Positions 25,808-33,766 of a DNA stretch of 64,000 nucleotides are shown here, one piece after another. Both the position numbers and the translations under genes were made by a program. Within the stretch, counting starts at the first letter, position 1; each line of letters begins with the position of its first letter. Source of the stretch: JANLQX01 sp031423635 (lineage in GTDB: Bacteria > Actinomycetota > Acidimicrobiia > Acidimicrobiales > JANYDT01); NCBI GenBank assembly GCA_031423635.1, contig JANPFX010000077.1, positions 11,976-75,975 of the forward strand, read 5' to 3'. The notes beneath the pieces were generated by a model. That model saw only the letters and a program-made list of their open reading frames with translations. It ran no database searches and was not told where the DNA came from.

Positions 25808-27508
25808 TTGAACACCTCGATGACAATCAACGCCACAGCGGCGTGGTTGCTCGGTCTCTACGTCGCCCTCGCGGATGAACGCGGCATCGACCCGGCGGTG
25901 CTGGCCGGCACCACACAGAACGACATCGTCAAGGAGTACCTGTCCAGGGGTACCTACATCTACCCACCTGAGGCATCGCGACGGCTCATCGTCGACATGG
26001 TGGCCTACACCGTGCATCACGTTCCGAAGTGGAATCCGATCAACGTGTGCAGCTACCACCTGCAGGAGGCCGGGGCCACCCCCACGCAGGAACTGGCCTA
26101 CGCGCTTGCAACGGCGATCGACGTGCTCGACGCCGTGCGGGCGTCGGGTCAGGTGAGCGAGGCCGAGTTCGCCGAGACCGTCGGCCGGATCTCGTTCTTC
26201 GTCAACGCCGGCATCCGCTTCGTGGAGGAGATGTGCAAGATGCGCGCCTTCACGCAGATGTGGGAGCGCATCTGTGTGGAGCGCTACGGCGTCACCAACC
26301 CGAAGTTCACCCGCTTCCGTTACGGTCTCCAGGTGAACTCGCTCGGCCTCACCGAGGCGCAACCGGAGAACAACGTGCCGCGCATCGTGCTCGAGATGCT
26401 CGGCGTCACGCTTTCACGCGATGCGCGTGCTCGCGCCGTGCAGCTTCCGGCGTGGAACGAGGCGCTCGGTCTGCCCCGACCATGGGATCAGCAATGGTCA
26501 CTGCGCATGCAGCAGATCCTCGCCTTCGAAACCGACCTTCTCGAATACGACGACCTGTTCACCGGCTCGGTTGTCGTCGAGGCGAAGGTCGCCGACATGA
26601 TTGCCGCGGCGCAGTCCGAGCTCGACGACGTGCTCGGCCTCGGTGGCGCCTTCGCTGCAATCGATGAACTGAAGGCCCGACTCGTACGTTCGCATACGGA
26701 ACGCACCCGTCGCATCGAGAGCGGTGATCTCATCGTCGTCGGCGTGAACCGTTTCACCGAGACGACCGACTCACCGCTCGGTGGAGCCGAGAGCATCTTG
26801 AAGGTCGACCCTGCGGTCGAAGCCGAGGCGATCGCCGAACTCGCAGTCTGGCGAGCGCAGCGTGACCAGTCGGCGGTCGATGCCGCGCTTGCCGACCTCC
26901 GGAACTGCGCACAGGATGGCTCGAACGTGATGCCGGCGACGATCGTCGCCGCCCGTGCCGGCGTGACGACGGGGGAGTGGGCGCAGGTGCTGCGTGAGGA
27001 GTTCGGCGAGTTCCGTGCTCCCACCGGTGTCGGCGGTGCGAGCGGGACCGCGCGTCGCTCACCTGGCATGGTGGCACTGGCGACGCGCAACAAGGCGCTC
27101 GCCGGTGGCCCGCCGCGGCTGCTCGTCGGCAAGCCCGGGCTCGACGGCCACTCCAACGGTGCCGAGCAGATCGCCGTTGCGGCTCGTGACGCTGGCATGG
27201 AAGTCATCTACGAGGGCATCCGGTCCACCCCGCAGCAGATCGCCGCTGCGGCCCGCGACGAGGACCCCGACGTGATCGGGCTTTCGATCCTCTCCGGGTC
27301 ACACCTCACGATGGTTACCGAGGTGATGGATCTTCTGCGCGCATATGATATTGATGCGCCGGTGGTCGTAGGCGGGATCATTCCGGAGGACGACCGCGCC
27401 GTGCTCACCGCGGCTGGGGTGCGAGCGGTCTACACACCGAAAGACTTCGATCTCACGAAGATCATGGAGGAACTCTCCGACCTCGCCGCCGCAGGCCGGG
27501 TGCGCTAG
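25808..27508 (+). CDS. ecm: Ethylmalonyl-CoA mutase (MeaA/Ecm), main portion with B12-binding domain
   Basis: 566 residues continuing in the same frame after the TAG. Barrel segments TQNDIVKEYLSRGTYIYPPE, VPKWNPINVCSYHLQEAGATP, RFRYGLQVNSLGLTEAQPENNVPRI are those of MeaA/Ecm proteins rather than of methylmalonyl-CoA mutase. The C-terminal cobalamin domain (last 130 residues) has KPGLDGHSNGAEQ with the DxHxxG lower-ligand His, SILSGSH and VVVGGIIP. The enzyme converts (2R)-ethylmalonyl-CoA to methylsuccinyl-CoA. If translated separately it would start at TTG 25808 with no ribosome-binding site, and would lack the first barrel strands. Ccr, epimerase and the carboxylase of the same pathway are 15-25 kb away. 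Confidence 0.85.
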   Translation: MNTSMTINATAAWLLGLYVALADERGIDPAVLAGTTQNDIVKEYLSRGTYIYPPEASRRLIVDMVAYTVHHVPKWNPINVCSYHLQEAGATPTQELAYALATAIDVLDAVRASGQVSEAEFAETVGRISFFVNAGIRFVEEMCKMRAFTQMWERICVERYGVTNPKFTRFRYGLQVNSLGLTEAQPENNVPRIVLEMLGVTLSRDARARAVQLPAWNEALGLPRPWDQQWSLRMQQILAFETDLLEYDDLFTGSVVVEAKVADMIAAAQSELDDVLGLGGAFAAIDELKARLVRSHTERTRRIESGDLIVVGVNRFTETTDSPLGGAESILKVDPAVEAEAIAELAVWRAQRDQSAVDAALADLRNCAQDGSNVMPATIVAARAGVTTGEWAQVLREEFGEFRAPTGVGGASGTARRSPGMVALATRNKALAGGPPRLLVGKPGLDGHSNGAEQIAVAARDAGMEVIYEGIRSTPQQIAAAARDEDPDVIGLSILSGSHLTMVTEVMDLLRAYDIDAPVVVGGIIPEDDRAVLTAAGVRAVYTPKDFDLTKIMEELSDLAAAGRVR

Positions 27509-27536
27509 CCACCGACCCGGTGTCGCGGCGGGACCC

Positions 27537-28283
27537 TCAGCCTTTGCCGAACGTTCCGAGTCGTTCCCCGGCGCCGGACATCGGGTACTGGGTGTCGTAT
27601 TCGAACTGGAGGGCCTCGGACATGCCCCGGTCCTGGCCGTTGCGGTACAGGTCCTTGTAGGCGGCGAGGGCTTCGGGGCTGTTGGCCACCACCGACGCGG
27701 CGACCTCGGCAACCGTGTCATCGATCTGGTCGAGGGGTACGCAGTGCGACGCCATGCCGAAGTCGTAGGCCTCGCGACCGGTGAAGGTGCGGGCGGTGTA
27801 GGATAGCTCGCGGGCGCGGACCGTCCCGACTGCCCTCACGAGTCGGGCGCTCATCCCCCACGTGGGACGCAGGCCCCACTTGGCGTGGGTGTCCCCCAGC
27901 TTCGCTTCCTCGGCAACGACCATCAGGTCGCAAGCGAGCGCTAACTCCAACGCGCCGGTGAAGCAGAAGCCGTGGACCCGGGCGATCGTGACCTTGGGCA
28001 TCGTCGCCAGGAGCTTGGTGCAGCGCCGAGCGGGACCGTTCAGACCGCCGGAGACGTTCCCTCCATCGACCGAGGTGCCCTGCAGCGCCTTCAGGTCCAC
28101 GCCCGCGCTGAACGCCCGGCCCGTGCCGGTCAGGACCACCACGCGAACGGATCCGTCCGAAGCAGCTTCGGCGAGTGCGTCGGCCAGTTCGGAAAGGAGT
28201 GCGGGAGTGAGTGCATTCAGCGCATCCGGTCGGTGAAGCGTGAGGGTGCGAACGGCCTCGTCGTCGTGGCGAAGGATGGTCAT
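27537..28283 (-). CDS. Enoyl-CoA hydratase/isomerase family protein
   Basis: 248 residues, crotonase fold. LTLHRPDALNALTPALLSELADAL near the start, RAFSAGVDLKALQG (oxyanion-hole segment), and VHGFCFTGALELALACDLMVV (second oxyanion-hole segment, with an unusual Cys-Phe-Thr in place of GGG). The catalytic Glu pair of classical hydratases (typically at GxxE and E in LELALACD) is only partly evident, so hydratase versus isomerase or another crotonase activity is open. ATG at 28283 starts a family-like MTILRHDDEAVRTLTL. Convergent with ecm (28 bp between stops). It could hydrate crotonyl-CoA, but that role is inferred from context only. Confidence 0.82.
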   Translation of the reverse strand: MTILRHDDEAVRTLTLHRPDALNALTPALLSELADALAEAASDGSVRVVVLTGTGRAFSAGVDLKALQGTSVDGGNVSGGLNGPARRCTKLLATMPKVTIARVHGFCFTGALELALACDLMVVAEEAKLGDTHAKWGLRPTWGMSARLVRAVGTVRARELSYTARTFTGREAYDFGMASHCVPLDQIDDTVAEVAASVVANSPEALAAYKDLYRNGQDRGMSEALQFEYDTQYPMSGAGERLGTFGKG

Positions 28284-28477
28284 GGCTCTCACCATCGCAC
28301 GGGGTGGCACCCAATCGCCAACAACGCGCGGGTTCGTCGCCGGCAACGCGCTTTCCTGGCAAGAAATCGACGAACTCACGCGTAGCGGGCGATGAACCTG
28401 CCCCGCGCGGGCGACCTACGTGAATCGCGACGGCGAATTCCGAACGAGAGTCTGCCGCGGACGTCTCATTCGCTCGC

Positions 28478-29182
28478 TCACGGCGCGCGGACGTCGTGGG
28501 GCACCCACCCGAGCGTCTCGTCGAGGTCGCGCGCCACAACGGGCCGGCGGGTGAGACGCGCCGAAGAGATGCGGTCGAGTCGGAAGATCCGGCCGGCGTT
28601 CCGTAGATGGCACCAGCCGATGAGGAACCAGCGGTCGTCTCCACGGTAGAAGCCGAGGGCTTCCACCGCTCGGTTCGTCACCAGTCCGTTGGCGTCGGTG
28701 TAGGCGAGGTTGACGACGACCTGACGTCTCACGGCGTCCTCAACCGTTCGTCGAACGTGCGCCTTCACGCGCGCTTGATCCAGGGGAGCGCCGTTGTTGG
28801 TACGGATCCGTCGTCGCAACGCGTCGACCTCGAATCGGGTCTGCTCGCCAAGGCTGTCGAGGAGCCGCTTCACCGCCGCAGACCCGGCGTCGGAGAAGGG
28901 CATGTCCCGTCCCGCGGATGCCAACGCGATCACCAATGAGACCACCTCGGGCGTCGAAAGGGTCACGATGACGGCGCCGGCTCGATCGAGCGTGTGTTGT
29001 CCTCCGTTGCGTCCGTGGTCGACATAGAGCGGAACGCCGCTCGATCGCAACGCTGCGAGATCGCGCTCGATGGTGCGACGGCTCACCTCGAACTCGCGGG
29101 CCAACTGGGTGGAGCTCACCGGCCGGCCGCGATTGCGGCGGATGTGTTCGTTGATGGCGTAAAGACGCTCGAGTCGATTCAT
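28478..29182 (-). CDS. WYL-domain transcriptional regulator (YafY/DeoR-like HTH)
   Basis: 234 residues. N-terminal HTH_11: MNRLERLYAINEHIRRNRGRPVSSTQLAREFEVSRRTIERDLAALRSSGVPLY, then the VDHGRNGGQHTL wing, and a WYL domain with VVNLAYTDANGLVTNRAVEALGFYRGDDRWFLIGWCHLRNAGRIFRLDRI. Such regulators bind nucleotides or other ligands through the WYL region. The ATG at 29182 was preferred to far-upstream starts. It is divergent from a VOC protein gene with a shared 90-bp promoter that contains an inverted repeat (29212-29252), a likely operator. The VOC protein is the natural candidate target. Confidence 0.88.
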   Translation of the reverse strand: MNRLERLYAINEHIRRNRGRPVSSTQLAREFEVSRRTIERDLAALRSSGVPLYVDHGRNGGQHTLDRAGAVIVTLSTPEVVSLVIALASAGRDMPFSDAGSAAVKRLLDSLGEQTRFEVDALRRRIRTNNGAPLDQARVKAHVRRTVEDAVRRQVVVNLAYTDANGLVTNRAVEALGFYRGDDRWFLIGWCHLRNAGRIFRLDRISSARLTRRPVVARDLDETLGWVPHDVRAP

Positions 29183-29211
29183 GGGTGCACGCAGATCATT
29201 TTCCGGGAATA

Positions 29212-29252
29212 TCCGACACTCCGCTGTCGCACATGGATCGTACGGTGTCGGA
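29212..29252. promoter_or_regulatory. Inverted repeat in the WYL regulator / VOC protein divergent promoter
   Basis: TCCGACAC (29212-29219) is repeated inverted as GTGTCGGA (29245-29252), arm centres 33 bp apart, about three helical turns, so both half-sites would face the same side of the DNA. It sits between two divergent genes, one of which encodes a regulator. Confidence 0.5.
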
Positions 29253-29272
29253 TGACGAAAGGTGTTCAACTG

Positions 29273-29683
29273 ATGACCGCTCCCGCTCCACTTCGACTCG
29301 GCTACGTGATCTTCTACGTTGAGAGTGTTGGCGCCACCGTCCGGTTCTATGCAGACGCGTTCGGGTTGGCCGAGAAGTTCGCCACCGAGGACTACGCCGA
29401 ACTCGACACTGGCGCAACGACGTTGTCGTTCGTCGCGCACTCGCTCGCCCACCGCAACCTCGATGCCGTCGGCGGCTTCACACCGGTGAGTTCGTCGGTC
29501 CCTCCGATCGGCGCATCGATCACGCTGATCACCGATGACGTTGGCGCAGCAACCCAACGCGCGATCGCCGCCGGTGCGCGTCCCTACCTCGAACCCACGG
29601 TGAAGCTGTGGGGACAGACGGTGTCGTATGTGCTCGATCCGAACGGCATCCTCGTCGAGATCGGCACCCCTGTCGGCGGCTGA
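29273..29683 (+). CDS. VOC (glyoxalase/bleomycin-resistance) superfamily protein
   Basis: 136 residues, two beta-alpha-beta-beta-beta modules: LRLGYVIFYVESVGATVRFYADAFGLAEKF and ASITLITDDVGAATQRAIAAGARPYLEPTVKLWGQTVSYVLDPNGILVEIGTPV. Metal ligands are not clear-cut in both modules (the final Glu in LVEIG is present). The fold includes glyoxalases, dioxygenases and binding proteins, so no reaction is assigned. The ATG at 29273 is preferred because the helical start begins there; an in-frame ATG at 29252 also exists. Divergent from the WYL regulator. Confidence 0.82.
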   Translation: MTAPAPLRLGYVIFYVESVGATVRFYADAFGLAEKFATEDYAELDTGATTLSFVAHSLAHRNLDAVGGFTPVSSSVPPIGASITLITDDVGAATQRAIAAGARPYLEPTVKLWGQTVSYVLDPNGILVEIGTPVGG

Positions 29684-29745
29684 CGAACGAGTCGGTGGGC
29701 GACCGCACTTGCTCGATCGGCCGTTCATGGGCGATGGTCGGTTGC

Positions 29746-30687
29746 ATGAGTGATGCACGTGCCCTCGTCCCCTACGACGAGTTCTCGATGTTCCATGAGA
29801 ACGCGTCCGAGTTCGGCCTGCCGCTCCCGGGTCCGCCGATCGTTCGCCGGGTGACGGCGACGATGCCCGACGGCCGGGTGATGAGTGCGCTCGCGTGGGG
29901 TGACACGCCGCCGGAGTTGGTCCTCATCCACGGCGGCGCGCAGAACGCGCACACGTGGGACACGGTCGCGCTCGCGCTCGGGCGGCCGCTGCTCGCGATC
30001 GATCTTCCCGGCCACGGTCACTCCGACAGCGCCTCTTCGGCCACGGACGCGCAGACATCGGCGACGGCGCTGGCTGCGGATGTCGCAGAGGTGATCCATC
30101 AGCTGGCACCCTCGGCGAAGGTGATCGTCGGCATGTCGCTCGGTGGACTCACGTCGATTGCGTTGACAGGTGCGCGTCCTGACCTGGTCCGTTCCCTCGT
30201 GCTGGTCGACGTGACGCCTGGGGTGACCAGTGAGAAGGCGAAGGCGATCCACAGCTTCGTGAACGGCCCGACGAGCTTCCCGAGCTTTGACGAGATCCTC
30301 GCCCGCACGGTGGAGTTCAACCCCGGTCGCACGGTCGCGTCGTTGCGTCGCGGCATCCTCCACAACGCCCAGCAGCAGGCCGACGGCAGTTGGGTGTGGC
30401 GCCACCGTCGCCATGCGGATCCTGACGCGAGCCCGATGGCGGCCGCTTCGGGGGAAGAGCGGATGAACGCCCTCGCCGCACTGTGGGACGTGGTGTCGAC
30501 GTCGACGATGCCGGTGATGTTGGTACGCGGGATGCGTCCTCAGTCCGTCGTCGACGACAACGACGAGGCCGAGCTCCTCCGTCGTCGACCCGATGCACGG
30601 GTCGAGCACGTCGATGAGGCGGGCCACAGCGTTCAGGGCGACGCACCAGTCGAACTTGCCCGCCTGATCGCCGACTTCCTGTCGTAG
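29746..30687 (+). CDS. Alpha/beta hydrolase
   Basis: 313 residues. LVLIHGGAQNAHTWDTVALALGRPLLAIDLPGHGHSD is the oxyanion-hole and first strand region; the nucleophile elbow is VIVGMSLGGLTSIAL (GMSLG), catalytic Asp probably in SLVLVDVTPG to VMLVRGMRP region and His in DEAGHSVQGDAP. The family includes esterases, epoxide hydrolases and dehalogenases, so the substrate is unknown. Start ATG at 29746 is used; an ATG four codons upstream (29734) is possible. Near the end it runs directly into the VapBC promoter. Confidence 0.85.
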   Translation: MSDARALVPYDEFSMFHENASEFGLPLPGPPIVRRVTATMPDGRVMSALAWGDTPPELVLIHGGAQNAHTWDTVALALGRPLLAIDLPGHGHSDSASSATDAQTSATALAADVAEVIHQLAPSAKVIVGMSLGGLTSIALTGARPDLVRSLVLVDVTPGVTSEKAKAIHSFVNGPTSFPSFDEILARTVEFNPGRTVASLRRGILHNAQQQADGSWVWRHRRHADPDASPMAAASGEERMNALAALWDVVSTSTMPVMLVRGMRPQSVVDDNDEAELLRRRPDARVEHVDEAGHSVQGDAPVELARLIADFLS

Positions 30688-30720
30688 CCATATAGCCATA
30701 CAGTTTGATATGCTAAGAAT
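30686..30720 (+). promoter_or_regulatory. AT-rich VapBC promoter with direct repeats
   Basis: AGCCATA is repeated directly at 30686-30692 and 30694-30700, overlapping the hydrolase stop codon. TATGCT at 30709-30714 resembles a -10 element, which would make the vapB transcript almost leaderless. The AT-richness stands out from the surroundings. A VapBC complex usually binds such repeats to repress its own promoter. Confidence 0.45.
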
Positions 30721-30963
30721 ATGAAGACGACGGTGAACCTCCCCGACGCATTGGCGGAACAGGCAAAAAAACGTGCCGCGGAGGAAGGGCGAACGTTCAC
30801 CAGCCTGATCGAAGAAGGACTTCGCGCCTTGCTCTCGAGCGAGCGAGCGTTTCCATCGGTCGAGCCGCTGCCAAGTTTCGGCGCGTTCGGAGCGAAACCG
30901 AAGGTTGATCTCGAGGACCGCGACGCGCTTTGGGCGGCCCTCGATCGAGACGGCCTTCGGTGA
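30721..30963 (+). CDS. vapB: Antitoxin of a VapBC-type pair (ribbon-helix-helix)
   Basis: 80 residues. MKTTVNLPDALAEQAKKRAAEEGRTFTSLIEEGLRALLS matches the ribbon-helix-helix antitoxin pattern (beta strand KTTVNLPD, then two helices), which binds operator DNA as a dimer. The C-terminal half, rich in Pro and acidic residues (DLEDRDALWAALD), is the likely toxin-binding tail. Its stop overlaps the start of the PIN toxin by 4 bp (GTGA), the usual coupling in toxin-antitoxin operons. Confidence 0.85.
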   Translation: MKTTVNLPDALAEQAKKRAAEEGRTFTSLIEEGLRALLSSERAFPSVEPLPSFGAFGAKPKVDLEDRDALWAALDRDGLR

Positions 30964-31397
30964 TTGTCGCCGACGTCAACGTGTTGGTCTACGCCTTTCG
31001 GCATGAGTCGGAGCACTTCGAGACGTACCACCGCTGGCTCGGTGAGACCATCGGCGGACCCGAAGCATTCGCGATCGTCGACGTTTGCCTTGCCGGATTC
31101 GTGCGCATCGTCACCAACCCGCGAATCTACGAAGCTCCTGCGCCGACTGTCCTCGCGCTCGAGTTCGTCCGAAAGCTGCGCATCTCTCGCAACGCAACGC
31201 CGATTGCGGCGAACTCCGCGACGTGGGAACTCCTTGACGAGTGGGTCAGCGGTGACGATCGAATCGTCGGCAATCTCGTGCCCGATGCATTTCTCGCGGC
31301 GCTTGCCGCATCGCATGGCGCTCGGTTGGCCACCAATGACCGCGGCTTTGCTCGGTACCCGGGCCTGAAGGTCTTCGACCCCCTCACCCGAGGTTGA
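30960..31397 (+). CDS. vapC: PIN-domain toxin, VapC-like ribonuclease
   Basis: 145 residues, PIN fold. Acidic catalytic positions: Asp5 in VIVADVNVLVYAFRHESEH, a middle cluster VDVCLAGFVRIVTNPRIY, then VPDAFLAALAASHGARLATNDRGFARYPGLKVFDPL with Asp in PDAF and NDRGF. These are the metal-binding residues of VapC RNases, which cleave tRNA or rRNA. The GTG at 30960 overlaps vapB by 4 bp. All key residues are kept, so activity is probable, to be neutralised by the antitoxin just upstream. Confidence 0.88.
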   Translation: MIVADVNVLVYAFRHESEHFETYHRWLGETIGGPEAFAIVDVCLAGFVRIVTNPRIYEAPAPTVLALEFVRKLRISRNATPIAANSATWELLDEWVSGDDRIVGNLVPDAFLAALAASHGARLATNDRGFARYPGLKVFDPLTRG

Positions 31398-31560
31398 GCC
31401 ACCTCCTGATACGGGTGCTGTGGTCGCTTCACCCAAGCGTCCGACGGGGCCACCTCGGACAAGCTCCAGTCGGAAGAGGCCACGCTGGGCGCGATCACCG
31501 TTGAAGGTCTCGACCGTTGTCTGGCGCTGTTCGGCTTGACCTGTCGCCGCCCGCCCACGT

Positions 31561-32445
31561 CTACCGCACCACCACGACAACGAGAACGACAGGGATCAGC
31601 ACGAGCGCCAGCCCCGACAGCACGATGGCGATGAGCGCGAAGGACGCTGAGGAATCCTTCGGCGGTTTGCCGGCCGCGCCGACGGTCTCCCACAACGCCT
31701 TCAGCGGGTTGTCGAGGGTGAGACGGATGCGATGGCGGGCGACCGCCGCTCCGCGCAGGGCCGACCACGAGATCAGACCGAAGAGCACGAAGAGCACGGC
31801 GATGGCCACGATCAGGCCGACCTTCGACTTCGCTCCCTCGAGCGCGTTGCTCACGACCGATGACAACCAGGACACGACGGCGCCGCCGAGGAGGAACGTC
31901 GGCACACCGAGCGGGTTCTTCCTCAGTGTCGGCATGACGCGCTCGGCGTCGATGCGAGCCCGCCGCAGCATGAAGCGGTCGGGAGAGTCCCTGGGCGCGT
32001 TGGCCTCGCGGCGGATGTAGAGGTTCCGGATGGCCGTGATCGCTTCGGCCTGGTGGTTGCGGACGATGAATCGGCTGATCAACTGCACCAGGAACGCCAG
32101 GACGGGAGTGAGAGGACCCAGTTTGGGGAGCTGGGGGCTTCTCGCCCCGTTTCGGTCGAGCACCTCGAGTGACCGCATGGCCATCAGGTGCGCTTCCTCG
32201 AACCGTGCCGGGAGGTAGAGCGGCTTGCGGGCGGACAACTCGCGAAGGATGTCCTTCTCGACGCGACCCTTCGCCCCGAAGTTCGACAGGATCGCGTCGA
32301 CGCCAGCCTCGTCGTTCGACTTGCTCAGCGATCGGAACGCGCTGAGGCGCTCGCTGAAGTCATCGAGGATCAGGAAATCCCGTTTGCCGTCCCCATCGGT
32401 GTCGCCGAGCTTGCGGGTCGTTTCGGTCTCGCCATGGTCGGCCAC
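31561..32445 (-). CDS. Hypothetical membrane protein
   Basis: 294 residues from a GTG at 32445. The N-terminal part is soluble with charged helices (EERKLGDTDGDG, FSERLSAFRSLS). Transmembrane segments by eye: PLTPVLAFLVQLISRFIV around residue 120, VPTFLLGGAVVSWLSSVVSNAL, and VGLIVAIAVLFVLFGLISW followed at the C-terminus by FALIAIVLSGLALVLIPVVLVVVVV. No family recognised. It is divergent from the acyltransferase gene and convergent with VapC. Topology is uncertain and function unknown. Confidence 0.65.
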   Translation of the reverse strand: MADHGETETTRKLGDTDGDGKRDFLILDDFSERLSAFRSLSKSNDEAGVDAILSNFGAKGRVEKDILRELSARKPLYLPARFEEAHLMAMRSLEVLDRNGARSPQLPKLGPLTPVLAFLVQLISRFIVRNHQAEAITAIRNLYIRREANAPRDSPDRFMLRRARIDAERVMPTLRKNPLGVPTFLLGGAVVSWLSSVVSNALEGAKSKVGLIVAIAVLFVLFGLISWSALRGAAVARHRIRLTLDNPLKALWETVGAAGKPPKDSSASFALIAIVLSGLALVLIPVVLVVVVVR

Positions 32446-32515
32446 GGGAGAACGGTAGCCGGATGCCGGAGCTGGACGAGGGCCGGAGCGGCGCGGGGTT
32501 ACGGTGGCAGCCGTC

Positions 32516-33658
32516 ATGGTCGATGCTCCCGTCATCGCCCCGTTCCGGCGCTTCGCCGGTCTCGACGGCCTCCGCGCCTTCGCGGTTCTTCTCGTCGTCT
32601 GGCACAACTGGGGCGCGTTGCCGTTCACCCGTCGTTTCGGTCGAGCCGGGGAGCTCCGGGCGGGGTACATCGGCGTGAGTGTGTTCTTCGTCATCAGCGG
32701 CTTCCTCATCACGCATCTTCTTCTCGACGAGGTTGCCGCGAGTGGGCGCGTTCGCATCTCTGCGTTCTATGTTCGGCGGGCATACCGGCTTCTTCCCGCA
32801 CTCCTCCTCACGCTGATCCTCCTGATTGCCACGGGGGCCCGGCGACACCACCCGTGGAGCGACACGGCCCACGCCACAGCGACGGCACTCGGCTACATCT
32901 TCAACCTGGCCGCCGAGCGTGCGCCGGTGGCCAAACCGTTGGGCGGGGCCGGCTGGGGGCACTTGTGGTCGCTCTCCGTCGAGGAGCAGTTCTACCTCGT
33001 CTGGCCTGTCCTCATCGGGCTGCTCGCCCGCAGGTGGTCGCCGAAGGCAGTCACCTGCGGCCTGGTCGCGGCGTCCTGTGCGATCACGGCCTGGCGGACC
33101 CACCTCTGGCTCGACGGGGCGTCGTTCTTTCGCCTCTATCTCCTCACCGACGTTCGCTGTGATGCGATCCTCCTGGGTGCTGCGTCGGCAGTGGCGCTTC
33201 GCACGTTCCCCGGGTTGCGCCTGTTCGCCGGGCGGGTCGGCTGGACGCTCGGGCCGTTGCTGATCGGCGTGCTGGTGCTTGCCCACCGAGGCTCATCGGC
33301 GGACCCTGCGGCTCCACCCGGGTGGCTCGTCGGGCCGGGCACGCTCGTCGTCTCGGTGGCAGCCGTGCTCATGGTCCTGATCGCGGTCACCGAGTCGGGG
33401 GGCAGGGTCCAGCGGGTGCTGGATTGCGCTCCCGTGGCGGCGATCGGTCGGCGGTCGTACGGGATCTACCTGTTCCACTACCCGCTCGAAGCGATCACGG
33501 CGAACCTTCGGGGTGGCTGGTTCCTCGCGCTCGGATCGACCGTTGCGCTGACCGAGATCAGCTACCGGTTCGTTGAACTCCCGGTGCTGCGCCGCCTGCC
33601 GGCGTCCGCGTTCCGTCGGCCAATCGGGATGAGCGCACGCCACGCGGAAGTCACGTGA
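32516..33658 (+). CDS. Acyltransferase family 3 (OafA/YrhL-like) membrane protein
   Basis: 380 residues with about ten transmembrane segments. RRFAGLDGLRAFAVLLVVWHNWG is the N-terminal signature with the conserved Arg and His of the acyl-transfer site; FFVISGFLITHLLLDE and HLWSLSVEEQFYLVWPVLI follow, as in PF01757. There is no C-terminal SGNH domain. The enzymes move acetyl or similar groups to sugars, peptidoglycan or secondary metabolites across the membrane. ATG at 32516 is used; an upstream GTG at 32504 is in frame. A palindrome GTCACGTGAC (33650-33659) covers its stop codon. Confidence 0.88.
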   Translation: MVDAPVIAPFRRFAGLDGLRAFAVLLVVWHNWGALPFTRRFGRAGELRAGYIGVSVFFVISGFLITHLLLDEVAASGRVRISAFYVRRAYRLLPALLLTLILLIATGARRHHPWSDTAHATATALGYIFNLAAERAPVAKPLGGAGWGHLWSLSVEEQFYLVWPVLIGLLARRWSPKAVTCGLVAASCAITAWRTHLWLDGASFFRLYLLTDVRCDAILLGAASAVALRTFPGLRLFAGRVGWTLGPLLIGVLVLAHRGSSADPAAPPGWLVGPGTLVVSVAAVLMVLIAVTESGGRVQRVLDCAPVAAIGRRSYGIYLFHYPLEAITANLRGGWFLALGSTVALTEISYRFVELPVLRRLPASAFRRPIGMSARHAEVT

Positions 33659-33700
33659 CGAGAGTCACACTCGCTGGATGACGGCGTGACATCCGAGTTG

Positions 33701-33752
33701 GACGCCTGTTCCGGAGAGTTACCGACGTCATCCCGACCTCGACGCCTGTTCC
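33701..33752 (+). repeat. 12-bp direct repeats before the fasciclin gene
   Basis: GACGCCTGTTCC occurs at 33701-33712 and again at 33741-33752, 40 bp apart, the second directly before the AAGGAG ribosome-binding site of the fasciclin lipoprotein gene. They may be paired binding sites or a duplication of the leader. No known motif recognised. Confidence 0.6.
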
Positions 33753-33766
33753 AAGGAGCCCCACAA

